Source of the DNA: Methylorubrum thiocyanatum
GTDB taxonomy: Bacteria > Pseudomonadota > Alphaproteobacteria > Rhizobiales > Beijerinckiaceae
Reading direction: 5' to 3'
Length of the DNA stretch: 64,000 nucleotides
Assembly (NCBI GenBank): GCA_014138645.1
Contig: JACJIB010000004.1
Coordinates: 434,001 to 498,000 of the forward strand
Shown one piece after another: positions 53,407-61,923 of the stretch; position 1 is the stretch's first letter; every line of letters begins with the position of its first letter. The position numbers and the translations under genes are program-made. The notes beneath the pieces were generated by a model that saw nothing but the letters and a program-made list of their open reading frames with translations, was not told the origin of the DNA and did no database searches.

Positions 53407-55089
53407 TCAGAAGTCGCGCTGGACCCTGATGCGGATCTGCGTCGTGTCGTAGCGATTCTCGGTATAGACCGGCAGGCCGTTCAGGGTGACCGGGCGGGTC
53501 ACGTCGGCGTCGCGCCCGCCGAGCAGGCCGGTGCCGAGATAGATTCCCTCGATGCCGATATCGAGATCCTTGACCGGCGACCAGATCAGGCTCGCGCCGG
53601 CGATGATCTGGTAGGTGTCGCGCAGGATCGGGTTGGATGCAAAGGCCGCACCGATCGGCGGCGCGGTGGAGCCGACGAGGCTGTTGACGAGACTGAACGC
53701 CTCGCGCGTGCCGCGCCGAAACCCGACCTCGCCGTAGCTCCCGAAGACGGCGGAGCGCCATTCGGGCGTCCAGTAATGCAGGAGCGAGGCGGCCGCCGTG
53801 AAGCTCTTCGACAGGTCGATCCGGCCGGTCAGCGGGTTGATCACCGCGTCGGCCAGGGCCTGTACGAAGGGGCCGCCCTGCACCGGGGTGAGCTGGCTGC
53901 TATAGTAGCCGGTGAAGAACGAGTAGCCGGTATAGACCAGCGCGCCCTCGCCGTAGGCGCCCTGCAGGTAGATCCCGTCACCGGAGGCGAGCCAGGGCAG
54001 GTTGAGCTTGAGGCCGCCCTGCACCGCCCAACCGTAATCGGTCTGCGATCCCGATGCGATGCCGCGGGCGGCGAGCAGGGCTGCGGCGGCGCCGGCGCCC
54101 ACCGGCCCCGTCGCGGAACCCGGCGCGGCGGTCAGGGTGGAGATGCCGGAATTGGCGATGAAGCCGCCGATATTGACGTCCTTGACGGCAGCCGAGAGCT
54201 GGGCCGAGCCCCAGCCCGCATCGTAGCGCAGCGCCCCGACGAAGTCCGGCATGCGCGAGCGCTGAACCGTGTCGACGAAGGCGGCGGTGTTGGCGGTACC
54301 GTTGGCGTTGGTGCCGAGGATGACGGGGCTCGGAGCGGTGACGAAGATGTTGTTCAGGCCGCTCTGGCCGGGGATGGTCCCGGTAGGGGCGGCCGAAGCG
54401 GCGTAGAACGGGTTCTTGCGGAGGTTCGGATCCTCCATCGCCAGCGTCGCCGACCAGCCCTCCCCCATCTTGGACGTGTAGGCCAGGAGGTTGGTGGAGG
54501 GCATGTCCGACCCCGCCGTCGCGCCGCTCAGCTCGTAATCGTGGGCGTAGAAGTCGAAGAACGAGGCGGCGCGGCCCGCCGTCAGCCCGGCGAATTGAAC
54601 GAAGGCCTTGTCGGTCACGACGTAGTTCTGGACCCGGCCGAGCGCGTCCTGGCCGGTCGCCGGAAAGGCGTTGCCGATGCGCTGCTGGGTGCCCGACGCC
54701 ATGGTCACGCCGACGCGGCTCGCCGCCTCCACGCGCAGGAAGGCGCGCAGGGTCCCGTAGCCGGTCTGCGTGCGCGCATCGACGTTCATGCGCAACAGCC
54801 CGCGGTACTGCGACAGGTCGCCCGCGCTGTTGGTGCGGTTCTGGACCGGGATGTACCCGGCCTCGAAGCGGGCGCGGCCCGAAACGCGCAGGCAGGTGTC
54901 GGTCCCGGGGATGTAGAAGAAGCCTGCACCGCTCGCGCTGCAGACCCGAACGTATTCGATCGGAACCGCCTTCCTGACGGGCAGGTCAGCCGCCCGGGCG
55001 GTGTCGACGGCCGTCGCGGCCGTGACGGCGATCGCGGCGCCCGCGAGACCCGCCGTTGCAACCCGCCCCATCCACCGGACCTCCACCAT
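53407..55089 (-). CDS. porin (Rhizobiales type)
   Basis: General outer-membrane porin, 560 residues. Signal peptide ends near DTARA before ADLPVRKAVPIEYVRVCSASGAGFFYIPGTDTCLRVSGRARFEAGY, the standard start of Hyphomicrobiales porins with two cysteines. The end IRIRVQRDF has the terminal Phe required for barrel assembly. Two starts are possible: ATG at 55089 (GAGGGGG upstream) and ATG at 55071 (GGAGG upstream). It precedes gltI by 190 bases on the same strand, so it may admit the amino acids that GltI then binds. Confidence 0.93.
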   Translation of the reverse strand: MVEVRWMGRVATAGLAGAAIAVTAATAVDTARAADLPVRKAVPIEYVRVCSASGAGFFYIPGTDTCLRVSGRARFEAGYIPVQNRTNSAGDLSQYRGLLRMNVDARTQTGYGTLRAFLRVEAASRVGVTMASGTQQRIGNAFPATGQDALGRVQNYVVTDKAFVQFAGLTAGRAASFFDFYAHDYELSGATAGSDMPSTNLLAYTSKMGEGWSATLAMEDPNLRKNPFYAASAAPTGTIPGQSGLNNIFVTAPSPVILGTNANGTANTAAFVDTVQRSRMPDFVGALRYDAGWGSAQLSAAVKDVNIGGFIANSGISTLTAAPGSATGPVGAGAAAALLAARGIASGSQTDYGWAVQGGLKLNLPWLASGDGIYLQGAYGEGALVYTGYSFFTGYYSSQLTPVQGGPFVQALADAVINPLTGRIDLSKSFTAAASLLHYWTPEWRSAVFGSYGEVGFRRGTREAFSLVNSLVGSTAPPIGAAFASNPILRDTYQIIAGASLIWSPVKDLDIGIEGIYLGTGLLGGRDADVTRPVTLNGLPVYTENRYDTTQIRIRVQRDF

Positions 55090-55154
55090 CCGTCCCGCCC
55101 CCTCACAGCGCCGCGTCGCCTGCCATGCCGCCTCCTTGAGGAGGCATGACGATG

Positions 55155-55205
55155 GCCTAGGGCACGACTGCATAACCGTTGTGCAAACCTGATTTATCCC
55201 TAGGC
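55155..55205. promoter_or_regulatory. spaced CCTAGG inverted repeat before the porin gene
   Basis: GCCTAGGG (55155-55162) and CCCTAGGC (55198-55205) are exact inverted copies 43 bp apart centre to centre, with a further CCCTAGA at 55208. CTAG is rare in bacterial DNA, so three in 60 bp is notable; it may be an operator of the minus-strand porin. Confidence 0.4.
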
Positions 55206-55728
55206 AACCCTAGAGAAGCTTGTTCAATACTGATACGATACAAATCTATATTTGATGCGTCACGCACAATCGCACGTTGCCGCGGATCGGCGCCGGCCTG
55301 TGACGTTTCAGCCGCACTTCCCCCCGGAACGCGACCGGCCAGGATGAAGCGGAGGAACTGATCGTGCCGACGGGACGGCTCGATGCGCGGGCGCCGGATC
55401 GGGCGGGCTCGGCCGCGAAGCGCCCCTGCCGATCCCTATGCCGATGCCCCCTGCACGGAGAGATTGAGAGACCTGCCCCCCAGCGGACGGCCCGAGAAGA
55501 GCAAATCGATTTAATCCCGAAAAATTCAGGTCATCACGGGATTTCGTCCGGGCCGTTGCAGACGGGGGACAAAGGACGAAGGCATTCCAGGGATTAAAAG
55601 ACGCAGTTCAAATCCCTGATTTCGTTCCGTTTTGGACGTGTGCCTCCATGTGGAAAACCCGTTGCTGCGGGATCGGCGGATTCATGGCTCCGCCGACAAA
55701 ATGCATCGATCAAAGCGGGGGTCCTTGC

Positions 55729-55742
55729 ACTGGTATACCAGT
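55729..55742. promoter_or_regulatory. GntR/FadR-type operator palindrome
   Basis: ACTGGTATACCAGT is a perfect 14-bp palindrome 57 bases before the alginate-export-type porin start. Its core TGGTATACCA is typical of operators for GntR-family (FCD/FadR subgroup) regulators of sugar-acid and organic-acid use. No GntR gene is present in the window. Confidence 0.6.
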
Positions 55743-55799
55743 CTAGGCGATCTCTAGCCGGCCCCGAACGAACTCTGCGGAAGAACAGGAGGCGGTGTC

Positions 55800-57335
55800 G
55801 TGAAGCGATCGGTTCTGTGCGCGTCGTTGCTTGCCGGCGCCTTTATTCCTCCCCTTGCCCTCGCCAGCCCCGCCCTCGCCCAGAGCGGATTTCTGGCCGG
55901 ACCGGCTCCGACCGCCACGGAGGTCGCGACCGCAAAGGTGCAGGCGGGGATTACCGCATCCCGCAAGAAACAGGACGGGCCCTACTTCGCGGCCCAGCCG
56001 GCCCAGCCGCCGAACTTCCTCTACCGGGCGCTCGGCGAGCCGGAGAACTGGCGCATCAGCGGCTCGTTCCGGCCGCGGGTGGAGGGCATCGCCAACCAGT
56101 TCCGCCCGGTTCCGACCTTCCCCGCCAACGACATCCTGAACTCGTATCTCACCACGCTCTACGTGGAATACGGGATCAAGGGACCGGTGCGGTTCGGCGT
56201 GGAGCTGTTCGACAGCCGCGGCTACTTCCAGCAGCGCAACTCCTCCGCCTTCACCACGGAGATCAACGCCCTCGAACCGGGCCAGGCGTACCTCAACTTC
56301 GATACGGGCGATCTCGGCGGCGAGGGCTCGAAGAGCAGCCTGACGGTGGGCCGCTTCACCAAGAACATCGGTTCGCGCCGCCTCGTCTCGCGCCAGCAGT
56401 TCCGCAACACCATCAACGCCTATACCGGCGTGAGCTTCGACTGGCAGGGCTTGGGCAAGGACAAGTTCACGGCGCTGTGGGTGATGCCGCACACGCGTTT
56501 GCCCGACGATCTCAACGGGATCCTCGACAACGGCATCGAGTTCGACCGCGAGAGCCTGAACCTGCAGCTCTTCGGCGCCTCCTACACCTTCGCCAACATC
56601 TTCGGCGGCACGTTCGAGCTCTACGGCTACGGCCTCTACGAGCAGGATTCGGGCACCGGCCTGCGCTCGGTCCAGACCCGCGACCGGCGCCTGTTCACCC
56701 CCGGCCTGCGGCTCGCCCGCCAGCCGCGGGTCGGCGAGTTCGACTACGATTTCGAGGGGATCTACCAGACCGGTCTCGCCCGCGAGACCGCCGCGGCCGC
56801 CGACCAGCGCGACCTCACCGTCTCGGCCTATTTCGTCCATGCCGAGGTCGGCTACACCCTCGACCATGAATGGAAGCCGAGGCTGTCGCTGCATTACGAC
56901 CATGCCAGCGGCGACCGGAACAACGACGGCAAGTTCACCCGCTTCGATACGCTGTTCGGCGCCCGGCGCTTCGAGTACGGCCCGACCGGCCTCTACGGCC
57001 CGGTCCAGCGCGCCAACCTGATCTCGCCCTCGATCCGCGCCGAGATCACCCCGAGCCCGGTCTGGGACGCCTTCATCGCCTACCGCCCGCTCTGGCTGGA
57101 GAGCGCCACCGACACCTTCGCCGCGACCCTGATCCGCGACCGCACCGGCCGCTCCGGCACCTTCGCCGGCCACCAGATCGAGGGCCGCCTGCGCTACTGG
57201 ATCATCCCCAACGAGATGATCCTCGACACCGGGCTGGCCTACCTCGCCAAGGGCGACTTCCTGCGCAACGCTCCCAACGCGCCGGATACGGGCGACACCT
57301 TCTACGGCTATCTCAACACGACGCTGTTCTTCTGA
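55800..57335 (+). CDS. alginate-export (AlgE-like) family outer-membrane porin
   Basis: 511 residues. Signal peptide 1-27 (ends SPALA before QSGFLAG). Barrel segments of the alginate_exp family include WRISGSFRPRVEGIANQFRP, QAYLNFDTGDLG...LTVGRFTKNIGSRRLVSRQQFRNTINAYTGVSFDW, and HEWKPRLSLHYDHASGDRNNDGKFTRFDTLFGARRFEYGPTGLYGPVQRANL. Ends in FF. GTG start with AGGAGG at good spacing. Despite the family name, many members pass other anionic or aromatic compounds; with the GntR-type operator and nearby DctA/GntP carriers, organic or sugar acids are plausible (inference). Confidence 0.9.
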   Translation: MKRSVLCASLLAGAFIPPLALASPALAQSGFLAGPAPTATEVATAKVQAGITASRKKQDGPYFAAQPAQPPNFLYRALGEPENWRISGSFRPRVEGIANQFRPVPTFPANDILNSYLTTLYVEYGIKGPVRFGVELFDSRGYFQQRNSSAFTTEINALEPGQAYLNFDTGDLGGEGSKSSLTVGRFTKNIGSRRLVSRQQFRNTINAYTGVSFDWQGLGKDKFTALWVMPHTRLPDDLNGILDNGIEFDRESLNLQLFGASYTFANIFGGTFELYGYGLYEQDSGTGLRSVQTRDRRLFTPGLRLARQPRVGEFDYDFEGIYQTGLARETAAAADQRDLTVSAYFVHAEVGYTLDHEWKPRLSLHYDHASGDRNNDGKFTRFDTLFGARRFEYGPTGLYGPVQRANLISPSIRAEITPSPVWDAFIAYRPLWLESATDTFAATLIRDRTGRSGTFAGHQIEGRLRYWIIPNEMILDTGLAYLAKGDFLRNAPNAPDTGDTFYGYLNTTLFF

Positions 57336-57351
57336 GTGTCTCTCTTGAAAC

Positions 57352-57381
57352 GCCCGCCGCGCCCGCAAGGGCGGCGGGCGG
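57352..57381. terminator. hairpin after the AlgE-like porin
   Basis: 10-bp stem CGCCCGCCGC / GCGGCGGGCG with a 10-base loop, 16 bases after the porin stop. No T-run follows, so termination may be Rho-dependent or partial. It separates the porin from aspartase. Confidence 0.5.
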
Positions 57382-57563
57382 AGACCGGGCCTTCGTGAGG
57401 GAGGCTGAGCCGGCGTGGGTGACGACCCGTCGCCCCTGACAGGAAGCCCCGGCGGCAGGCGATTGACAGAGCCACCCGCACGGATCTCAACACCGTCCCG
57501 GCGGCAGCCGGCCGCGCGGATCCGACACCCCGGCCGGCCCGAGCATCGACCGGGGAGGCTCGC

Positions 57564-59234
57564 GTGGCGAAGACGACGGCGGACACCGAGACCCAGCGCT
57601 CGGCAGAGCACTCGGGCAAGGGCACGAAACCGGGCAAGAAACCGGGCAAGAATCCAGACAAGCGGGCGGGCAAGGGCAGGGGTAAGAGCGGGGGCAAGGG
57701 CGCCGCCAAAAAGGCCCTCCGCAAAGCCTCCCGGAACACCGTCGGGACGGAGCCCTCCCGCTCCGAGGAGGATCTGGCCGTCGCCACCGTGCGCAAGGTG
57801 GCGATGGAGACGGCCAAGACCCGCCCGGAACACGACCTGCTCGGTGAGGGCGAGGTGCCGGCCGACGCCCTGTGGGGCATCCACACCAAGCGGGCGGTGG
57901 CGAACTTCCCGATCACCGGTGTGCCGGTCGGGCATTATCCGGAACTGGTCCGGGCGCTCGCCCTGGTGAAGCAGGCCGCGGCGCGCGCCAACCACCGGCT
58001 CGGCTACCTCTCGAAGGCGAAGGCCGAGGTCATCGACGAGGCCTGCACCCTGGTCGCCACCGACCCGGTCTATGCCGAAGCCTTCGTCGTCGACGCGATC
58101 CAGGGCGGGGCCGGCACCTCGACCAACATGAACGCCAACGAGGTCATCGCCAATGTCGGCCTACGGCTGATGGGCCGGGCGCCCGGCGACTACGCCGCGC
58201 TGCATCCCAACGACGACGTCAACATGGCCCAGTCCACCAACGATGCCTACCCGACGGCCTTGCGGCTCGCGGTGATCTTCGCCACGCAACCCCTGGTGAA
58301 GGCCCTCGACGACCTCGCCTACGCCTTCAAGAGCAAGGCGGTGGAATTCGCCGACGTGCTGAAGATGGGCCGGACCCAGCTCCAGGACGCGGTGCCGATG
58401 ACGCTGGGCCAGGAATTCGACGGCTTCCACGCCACCATCAAGGAGGACGTGGCGCGGCTGACCGAGATCGTCGGCCTCTTCCGCGAGGTGAATCTGGGCG
58501 CCACCGCGATCGGCACCGGCATCAACGCCGACCCGCGCTACGCCGCGCTGGCGGTGGAGGAGCTGTCGCGGCTCTCCGGCCAGCCGATGGTGCTGGCCTC
58601 CAACCTGATCGAGGCGACCTCCGATCTCGGCGCCTTCGTGCTGTTCTCCGGCACGTTGAAGCGCGTGGCGGTGAAGCTCTCCAAGATCTGCAACGACCTG
58701 CGCTTGCTCTCGTCCGGCCCCCGCACCGGGCTCGGCGAGATCCGGCTGCCCGCCGTGCAGGCCGGCTCCTCGATCATGCCGGGCAAGGTCAACCCGGTGA
58801 TCCCGGAGGTGGTCAATCAAGTCGCCTACATGGTGATCGGCCACGACCTGACCGTGACCCTCTGCGCCGAGGGCGGCCAGCTCCAGCTCAACGCCTTCGA
58901 GCCCACCATCGGCTACTGCGTGCTGAGCTCCTTGCGGATGCTGAGCGCGGCCATCGACACCCTGACCAAGCGCTGCGTCGAGGGCATCGAGGCCGACCGC
59001 GAGCGCTGCCGCAGCCTCGTCCAGGGCTCGATCGGTCTCGTCACGGCGCTGGCGCCGACGCTCGGCTACGAGGCGAGTTCCCGCATCGCCCGCCGCGCCC
59101 TCAAGGAGAACCGGCCGGTCGCCGAGCTGGTGCTGGAGGAGGGCCTGCTGACCGAGGCCCAGCTCAACGCGCTGCTCGAACTCGAAGCCATGACCCATCC
59201 GACCCGGCGGCAGAAGGCCGGGACGGCGGGGTGA
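57564..59234 (+). CDS. aspA: aspartate ammonia-lyase with basic N-terminal extension
   Basis: Converts aspartate to fumarate and ammonia. The catalytic core starts near residue 87 (HDLLGEGEVPADALWGIHTKRAVANFPI) and has the superfamily signature GSSIMPGKVNP plus GAGTSTNMNANEVIAN and TALAPTLGY, matching aspartase rather than fumarase. Residues 1-80 are an unusual Lys/Gly/Pro/Ala/Arg-rich stretch (KGTKPGKKPGKNPDKRAGKG). The GTG at 57564 has GGGGAGG upstream; an internal ATG at 57804 with AAGG would give a normal 476-residue enzyme. Both forms may exist. Sits between an outer-membrane porin and dicarboxylate carriers. Confidence 0.9.
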   Translation: MAKTTADTETQRSAEHSGKGTKPGKKPGKNPDKRAGKGRGKSGGKGAAKKALRKASRNTVGTEPSRSEEDLAVATVRKVAMETAKTRPEHDLLGEGEVPADALWGIHTKRAVANFPITGVPVGHYPELVRALALVKQAAARANHRLGYLSKAKAEVIDEACTLVATDPVYAEAFVVDAIQGGAGTSTNMNANEVIANVGLRLMGRAPGDYAALHPNDDVNMAQSTNDAYPTALRLAVIFATQPLVKALDDLAYAFKSKAVEFADVLKMGRTQLQDAVPMTLGQEFDGFHATIKEDVARLTEIVGLFREVNLGATAIGTGINADPRYAALAVEELSRLSGQPMVLASNLIEATSDLGAFVLFSGTLKRVAVKLSKICNDLRLLSSGPRTGLGEIRLPAVQAGSSIMPGKVNPVIPEVVNQVAYMVIGHDLTVTLCAEGGQLQLNAFEPTIGYCVLSSLRMLSAAIDTLTKRCVEGIEADRERCRSLVQGSIGLVTALAPTLGYEASSRIARRALKENRPVAELVLEEGLLTEAQLNALLELEAMTHPTRRQKAGTAG

Positions 59235-59241
59235 GATCCGC

Positions 59242-60303
59242 TCAGGGAATGACCCGGTCGGCCCGCAGCCGCTCGAACAGGTCGAAGAAGGCGTCGTCCG
59301 AGGGCTGGTAGTCGAGAAAGCCCAGGCGCCGGCTCTTGCTCATGTCGGTGACGACCTCGATTGGGCGGCCGAGATCGGCATCGGTGTGCCAGGCCGAGGC
59401 GAGGCGGTTCAGGTCGGGTTCGATCAGGCCGTGGCGCGCCGCGATCTCCGCCCAGAGCGGGGCGGCCCCCGCCAACTGGTGTTCGAGCGGGTTGACCTCG
59501 CCGTCGAAGGGGGCGGGCGTGATCCCGAACCACCGGGCGATCCGCCCCCACATCCATTGCCAGCGGAAGACGTCGCCGTTGACGACGTTGAAGGCCTCGT
59601 TGTGCGCGGCTGGCGTCACCGCCGCCCATTCGAGGTGGCGGGCCAGAAGCCGCGCGTCGGTGACGTCGGTGAGGCCGTTCCACTGCGCCGCCGAGCCGGG
59701 GAAGCGGAAGGGGCGCCCGGTCTCCCGGCACAGCGTGGCGTAGACGGCGAGCGTCACGCCCATGTTCATGGCGTTGCCGAGCGCGTAGCCGACGATGGTG
59801 TGCGGGCGGTGCACGCTCCAAGTGAAACCATCGCGCGCGGCGGCCTCGAACACCGCATCCTCCTGCGCGTAGTAAAAGTTCTCGACAGGGAGGCGCGGGA
59901 GTTCCTCGCGGAACGGCGTCGGCGGCAGGCTGCCCTTCCCATAGGCCTCGAACGGCCCGAGATAGTGCTTGAGCCCCGTCACCAGGGCCACGTGGCGCAG
60001 GCTCGTCGCCGGGCGCAGGGCGTCGAGGAGGTTTTTCACCATCGCCGCGTTGACGCGGATGTTCTCGGCCTCCGTGGCTTGGCGCAGCCAAGTGGCGAGG
60101 AAGACATGGGTCGGCGCCTGCCCGTCGAGCGCCCGGGCAAGGGCGGCCGGGTCGAGCAGGTCAGCGGCGACCGGGGTGACGCCGGCGATCTCGGGCGGGC
60201 GGCGGGCGAGCCCCGCCACCGTCCAGCCCCGCCCCACCAAGTGCCGCGCGAGATTGTTGCCGACGATCCCGCCGACGCCCGCGATCAGTGCCGTTCCCGC
60301 CAT
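59242..60303 (-). CDS. SDR-family reductase, PRISE-like
   Basis: 353 residues, extended short-chain dehydrogenase. NAD(P) motif ALIAGVGGIVGNNLARHL; the atypical active-site tyrosine in PVENFYYAQED in place of YxxxK is the mark of progesterone-5-beta-reductase/iridoid-synthase-like enzymes, which reduce enone double bonds. Later segments FSVHRPHTIVGYALGN-like and NEAFNVVNGDVFRWQWMW also fit. ATG at 60303. Converges on aspA with 7 bases between stops. Physiological substrate unknown. Confidence 0.85.
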   Translation of the reverse strand: MAGTALIAGVGGIVGNNLARHLVGRGWTVAGLARRPPEIAGVTPVAADLLDPAALARALDGQAPTHVFLATWLRQATEAENIRVNAAMVKNLLDALRPATSLRHVALVTGLKHYLGPFEAYGKGSLPPTPFREELPRLPVENFYYAQEDAVFEAAARDGFTWSVHRPHTIVGYALGNAMNMGVTLAVYATLCRETGRPFRFPGSAAQWNGLTDVTDARLLARHLEWAAVTPAAHNEAFNVVNGDVFRWQWMWGRIARWFGITPAPFDGEVNPLEHQLAGAAPLWAEIAARHGLIEPDLNRLASAWHTDADLGRPIEVVTDMSKSRRLGFLDYQPSDDAFFDLFERLRADRVIP

Positions 60304-60471
60304 ACCCGACTCCGGTCGTGTCCTCGGCTCCGTCACGACCGGTGCACGACCGGCGCGGCGCCTTACCCGTCGGAAACCGGTCTCGGGGCCATCCGTTCGG
60401 TCATACCCTCCATGCGCGGACTCGTTGTTTTTGCATCGTCCCGAAAGCCGGCGACGTTTCGGGACGAGGCT

Positions 60472-61788
60472 CTAGCCGGCGGTGAGGTCGACGCTCTCGC
60501 GGCCGTCGAGCACCCGCTCGGCGCGTTCCCGGTCGAGGTCGCCCTCCCAGGCGGCGACGACGATCGTGGCGACGCAATTGCCGATCAGGTTGCCGGCCGC
60601 CCGGGCGATGCCGACGAACCAATCGACCGAGAGCACCAGCACGAGGCCGATCGCGGGAATCGAGGGGACGGCGTTCAGGGTCGCGGCCAGGATCACGATG
60701 GCCGAGCCGGGCACGCCGTGGGCGCCCTTCGAGGTGATCAGCGAGACGCCGAGCACCAGCATCAGGTCACCGAACGAGAGCGGCGTGTTGGTCGCCTGGG
60801 CGATGAAGACGACCGCGAGCGTCAGGTAGATCGAGAAGGCATCGAGGTTGAAGGAATAGCCCGTGGGCACCACGAGACCGACGGTGGACTCCTTCACTCC
60901 GAGCCGCACGAGCTTGCGCATGACCTGCGGCAGCACCGCGTCGGAGGAGCTGGTGCCGAGCACGATGGTCAGCTCCTCGCGCAGATAGATCAGCAACTTG
61001 ACGAGGCTGAGGCCCGCGAGCCGCATCACCGCGCCGAGGATCACGAACACGAACAACGCCACCGCGAGGTAGAACAGGGCCACGAGCGAGAGGAGCTGCG
61101 CCAGCGAGCCGATGCCGTAGCGGCCGACCGTGTAGGCGACGGCGCCGAACACCCCGAGCGGGGCCACCCGCACGATCAGGCCCATGGCCTTGAACAGCAC
61201 CGTGGCCAGCGCGTCGATCAGGTCCGAGACCGCCCTGGCCTTCTCGCCGCCGACCAAAGCGAGGCTCGCCCCGAACAGTACGGCGAAGAACAGCACCTGC
61301 AGGACGTCGTTGCGGGCGAGCGCGTCGAACACGGTCTTCGGGATGACGGCGAGAAGGAACTGCGCGATGCCGCCGCCCTGCAGCTTGTGCGCGGAATCGG
61401 CGTAGCTGCCGAGCGCCCCGGCATCGAGGCCTCCGACATCGACATTCATGCCGTGGCCCGGCCCGACGAGGTAGGCGAGCGCGAGCCCGAGCACGAGGGC
61501 CACGCTCGTCATCGCCTCGAAGTAGATCAGCGCCTTCACGCCGACCCGCCCGACCTTCCTGAGGTCGCCGGCCCCGGCGATGCCGTGCACGACGACACAG
61601 AACACGATCGGCCCGACGATCATCCCGATCAGCCGGAGGAAGGCGTCGCTCAGGACCTTCAGCACCCCGGCGACGCCGGGCGCCAGCACGCCGACGAGGA
61701 TGCCGGCCAGGAGCCCGGCGATCACCTGCACGAACAGGGACTTGTGGAGCGGCGCACGCGCGGAAGGCAGGGTGGCGGCTGTGCTCAT
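60472..61788 (-). CDS. dctA: C4-dicarboxylate:cation symporter DctA
   Basis: Imports succinate, fumarate, malate and often aspartate. 438 residues, 8 helices and two hairpins. Substrate and ion-binding motifs: EELTIVLGTSSSDAVLPQVMRKL (serine-rich HP1), VVPTGYSFNLDAFSIYLTLAV, and SLITSKGAHGVPGSAIVILAATL (HP2). ATG at 61788 follows GGAGG. Two genes away from aspartase, whose product fumarate is a DctA substrate class. No DctBD two-component genes are in the window. Confidence 0.95.
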   Translation of the reverse strand: MSTAATLPSARAPLHKSLFVQVIAGLLAGILVGVLAPGVAGVLKVLSDAFLRLIGMIVGPIVFCVVVHGIAGAGDLRKVGRVGVKALIYFEAMTSVALVLGLALAYLVGPGHGMNVDVGGLDAGALGSYADSAHKLQGGGIAQFLLAVIPKTVFDALARNDVLQVLFFAVLFGASLALVGGEKARAVSDLIDALATVLFKAMGLIVRVAPLGVFGAVAYTVGRYGIGSLAQLLSLVALFYLAVALFVFVILGAVMRLAGLSLVKLLIYLREELTIVLGTSSSDAVLPQVMRKLVRLGVKESTVGLVVPTGYSFNLDAFSIYLTLAVVFIAQATNTPLSFGDLMLVLGVSLITSKGAHGVPGSAIVILAATLNAVPSIPAIGLVLVLSVDWFVGIARAAGNLIGNCVATIVVAAWEGDLDRERAERVLDGRESVDLTAG

Positions 61789-61923
61789 CGATGGGGGCCT
61801 CCGGGGGTTGTCCATCGCGCCCCGTTGCCGCCGGACCGGCCTTAGCCTCGGCCTGAGATGCGCTTTCAGCGCATCAGGGCGCAACGTCCGATAGCCACCC
61901 GCGCAACGTAGGCGGGCACAATC

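Larger units (their letters stand above)
55090..55799. other. 710-bp divergent promoter region between two porins
   Basis: AT-richer than the window average. It contains the CCTAGG-type repeat near 55155-55205, a palindrome CAAAT-CTAT-ATTTG (55241-55254), an 8-bp inverted repeat CAGGGATT/AATCCCTG (55588-55595, 55611-55618) and the GntR-type palindrome at 55729-55742. Short open frames occur but none has protein-like features. Confidence 0.6.

Noticed and set aside
55743..57995. 750-codon minus-strand frame across the AlgE-like porin and the aspA start
   Set aside because: It spans two well-supported plus-strand genes and the gap between them, with no motif of its own.
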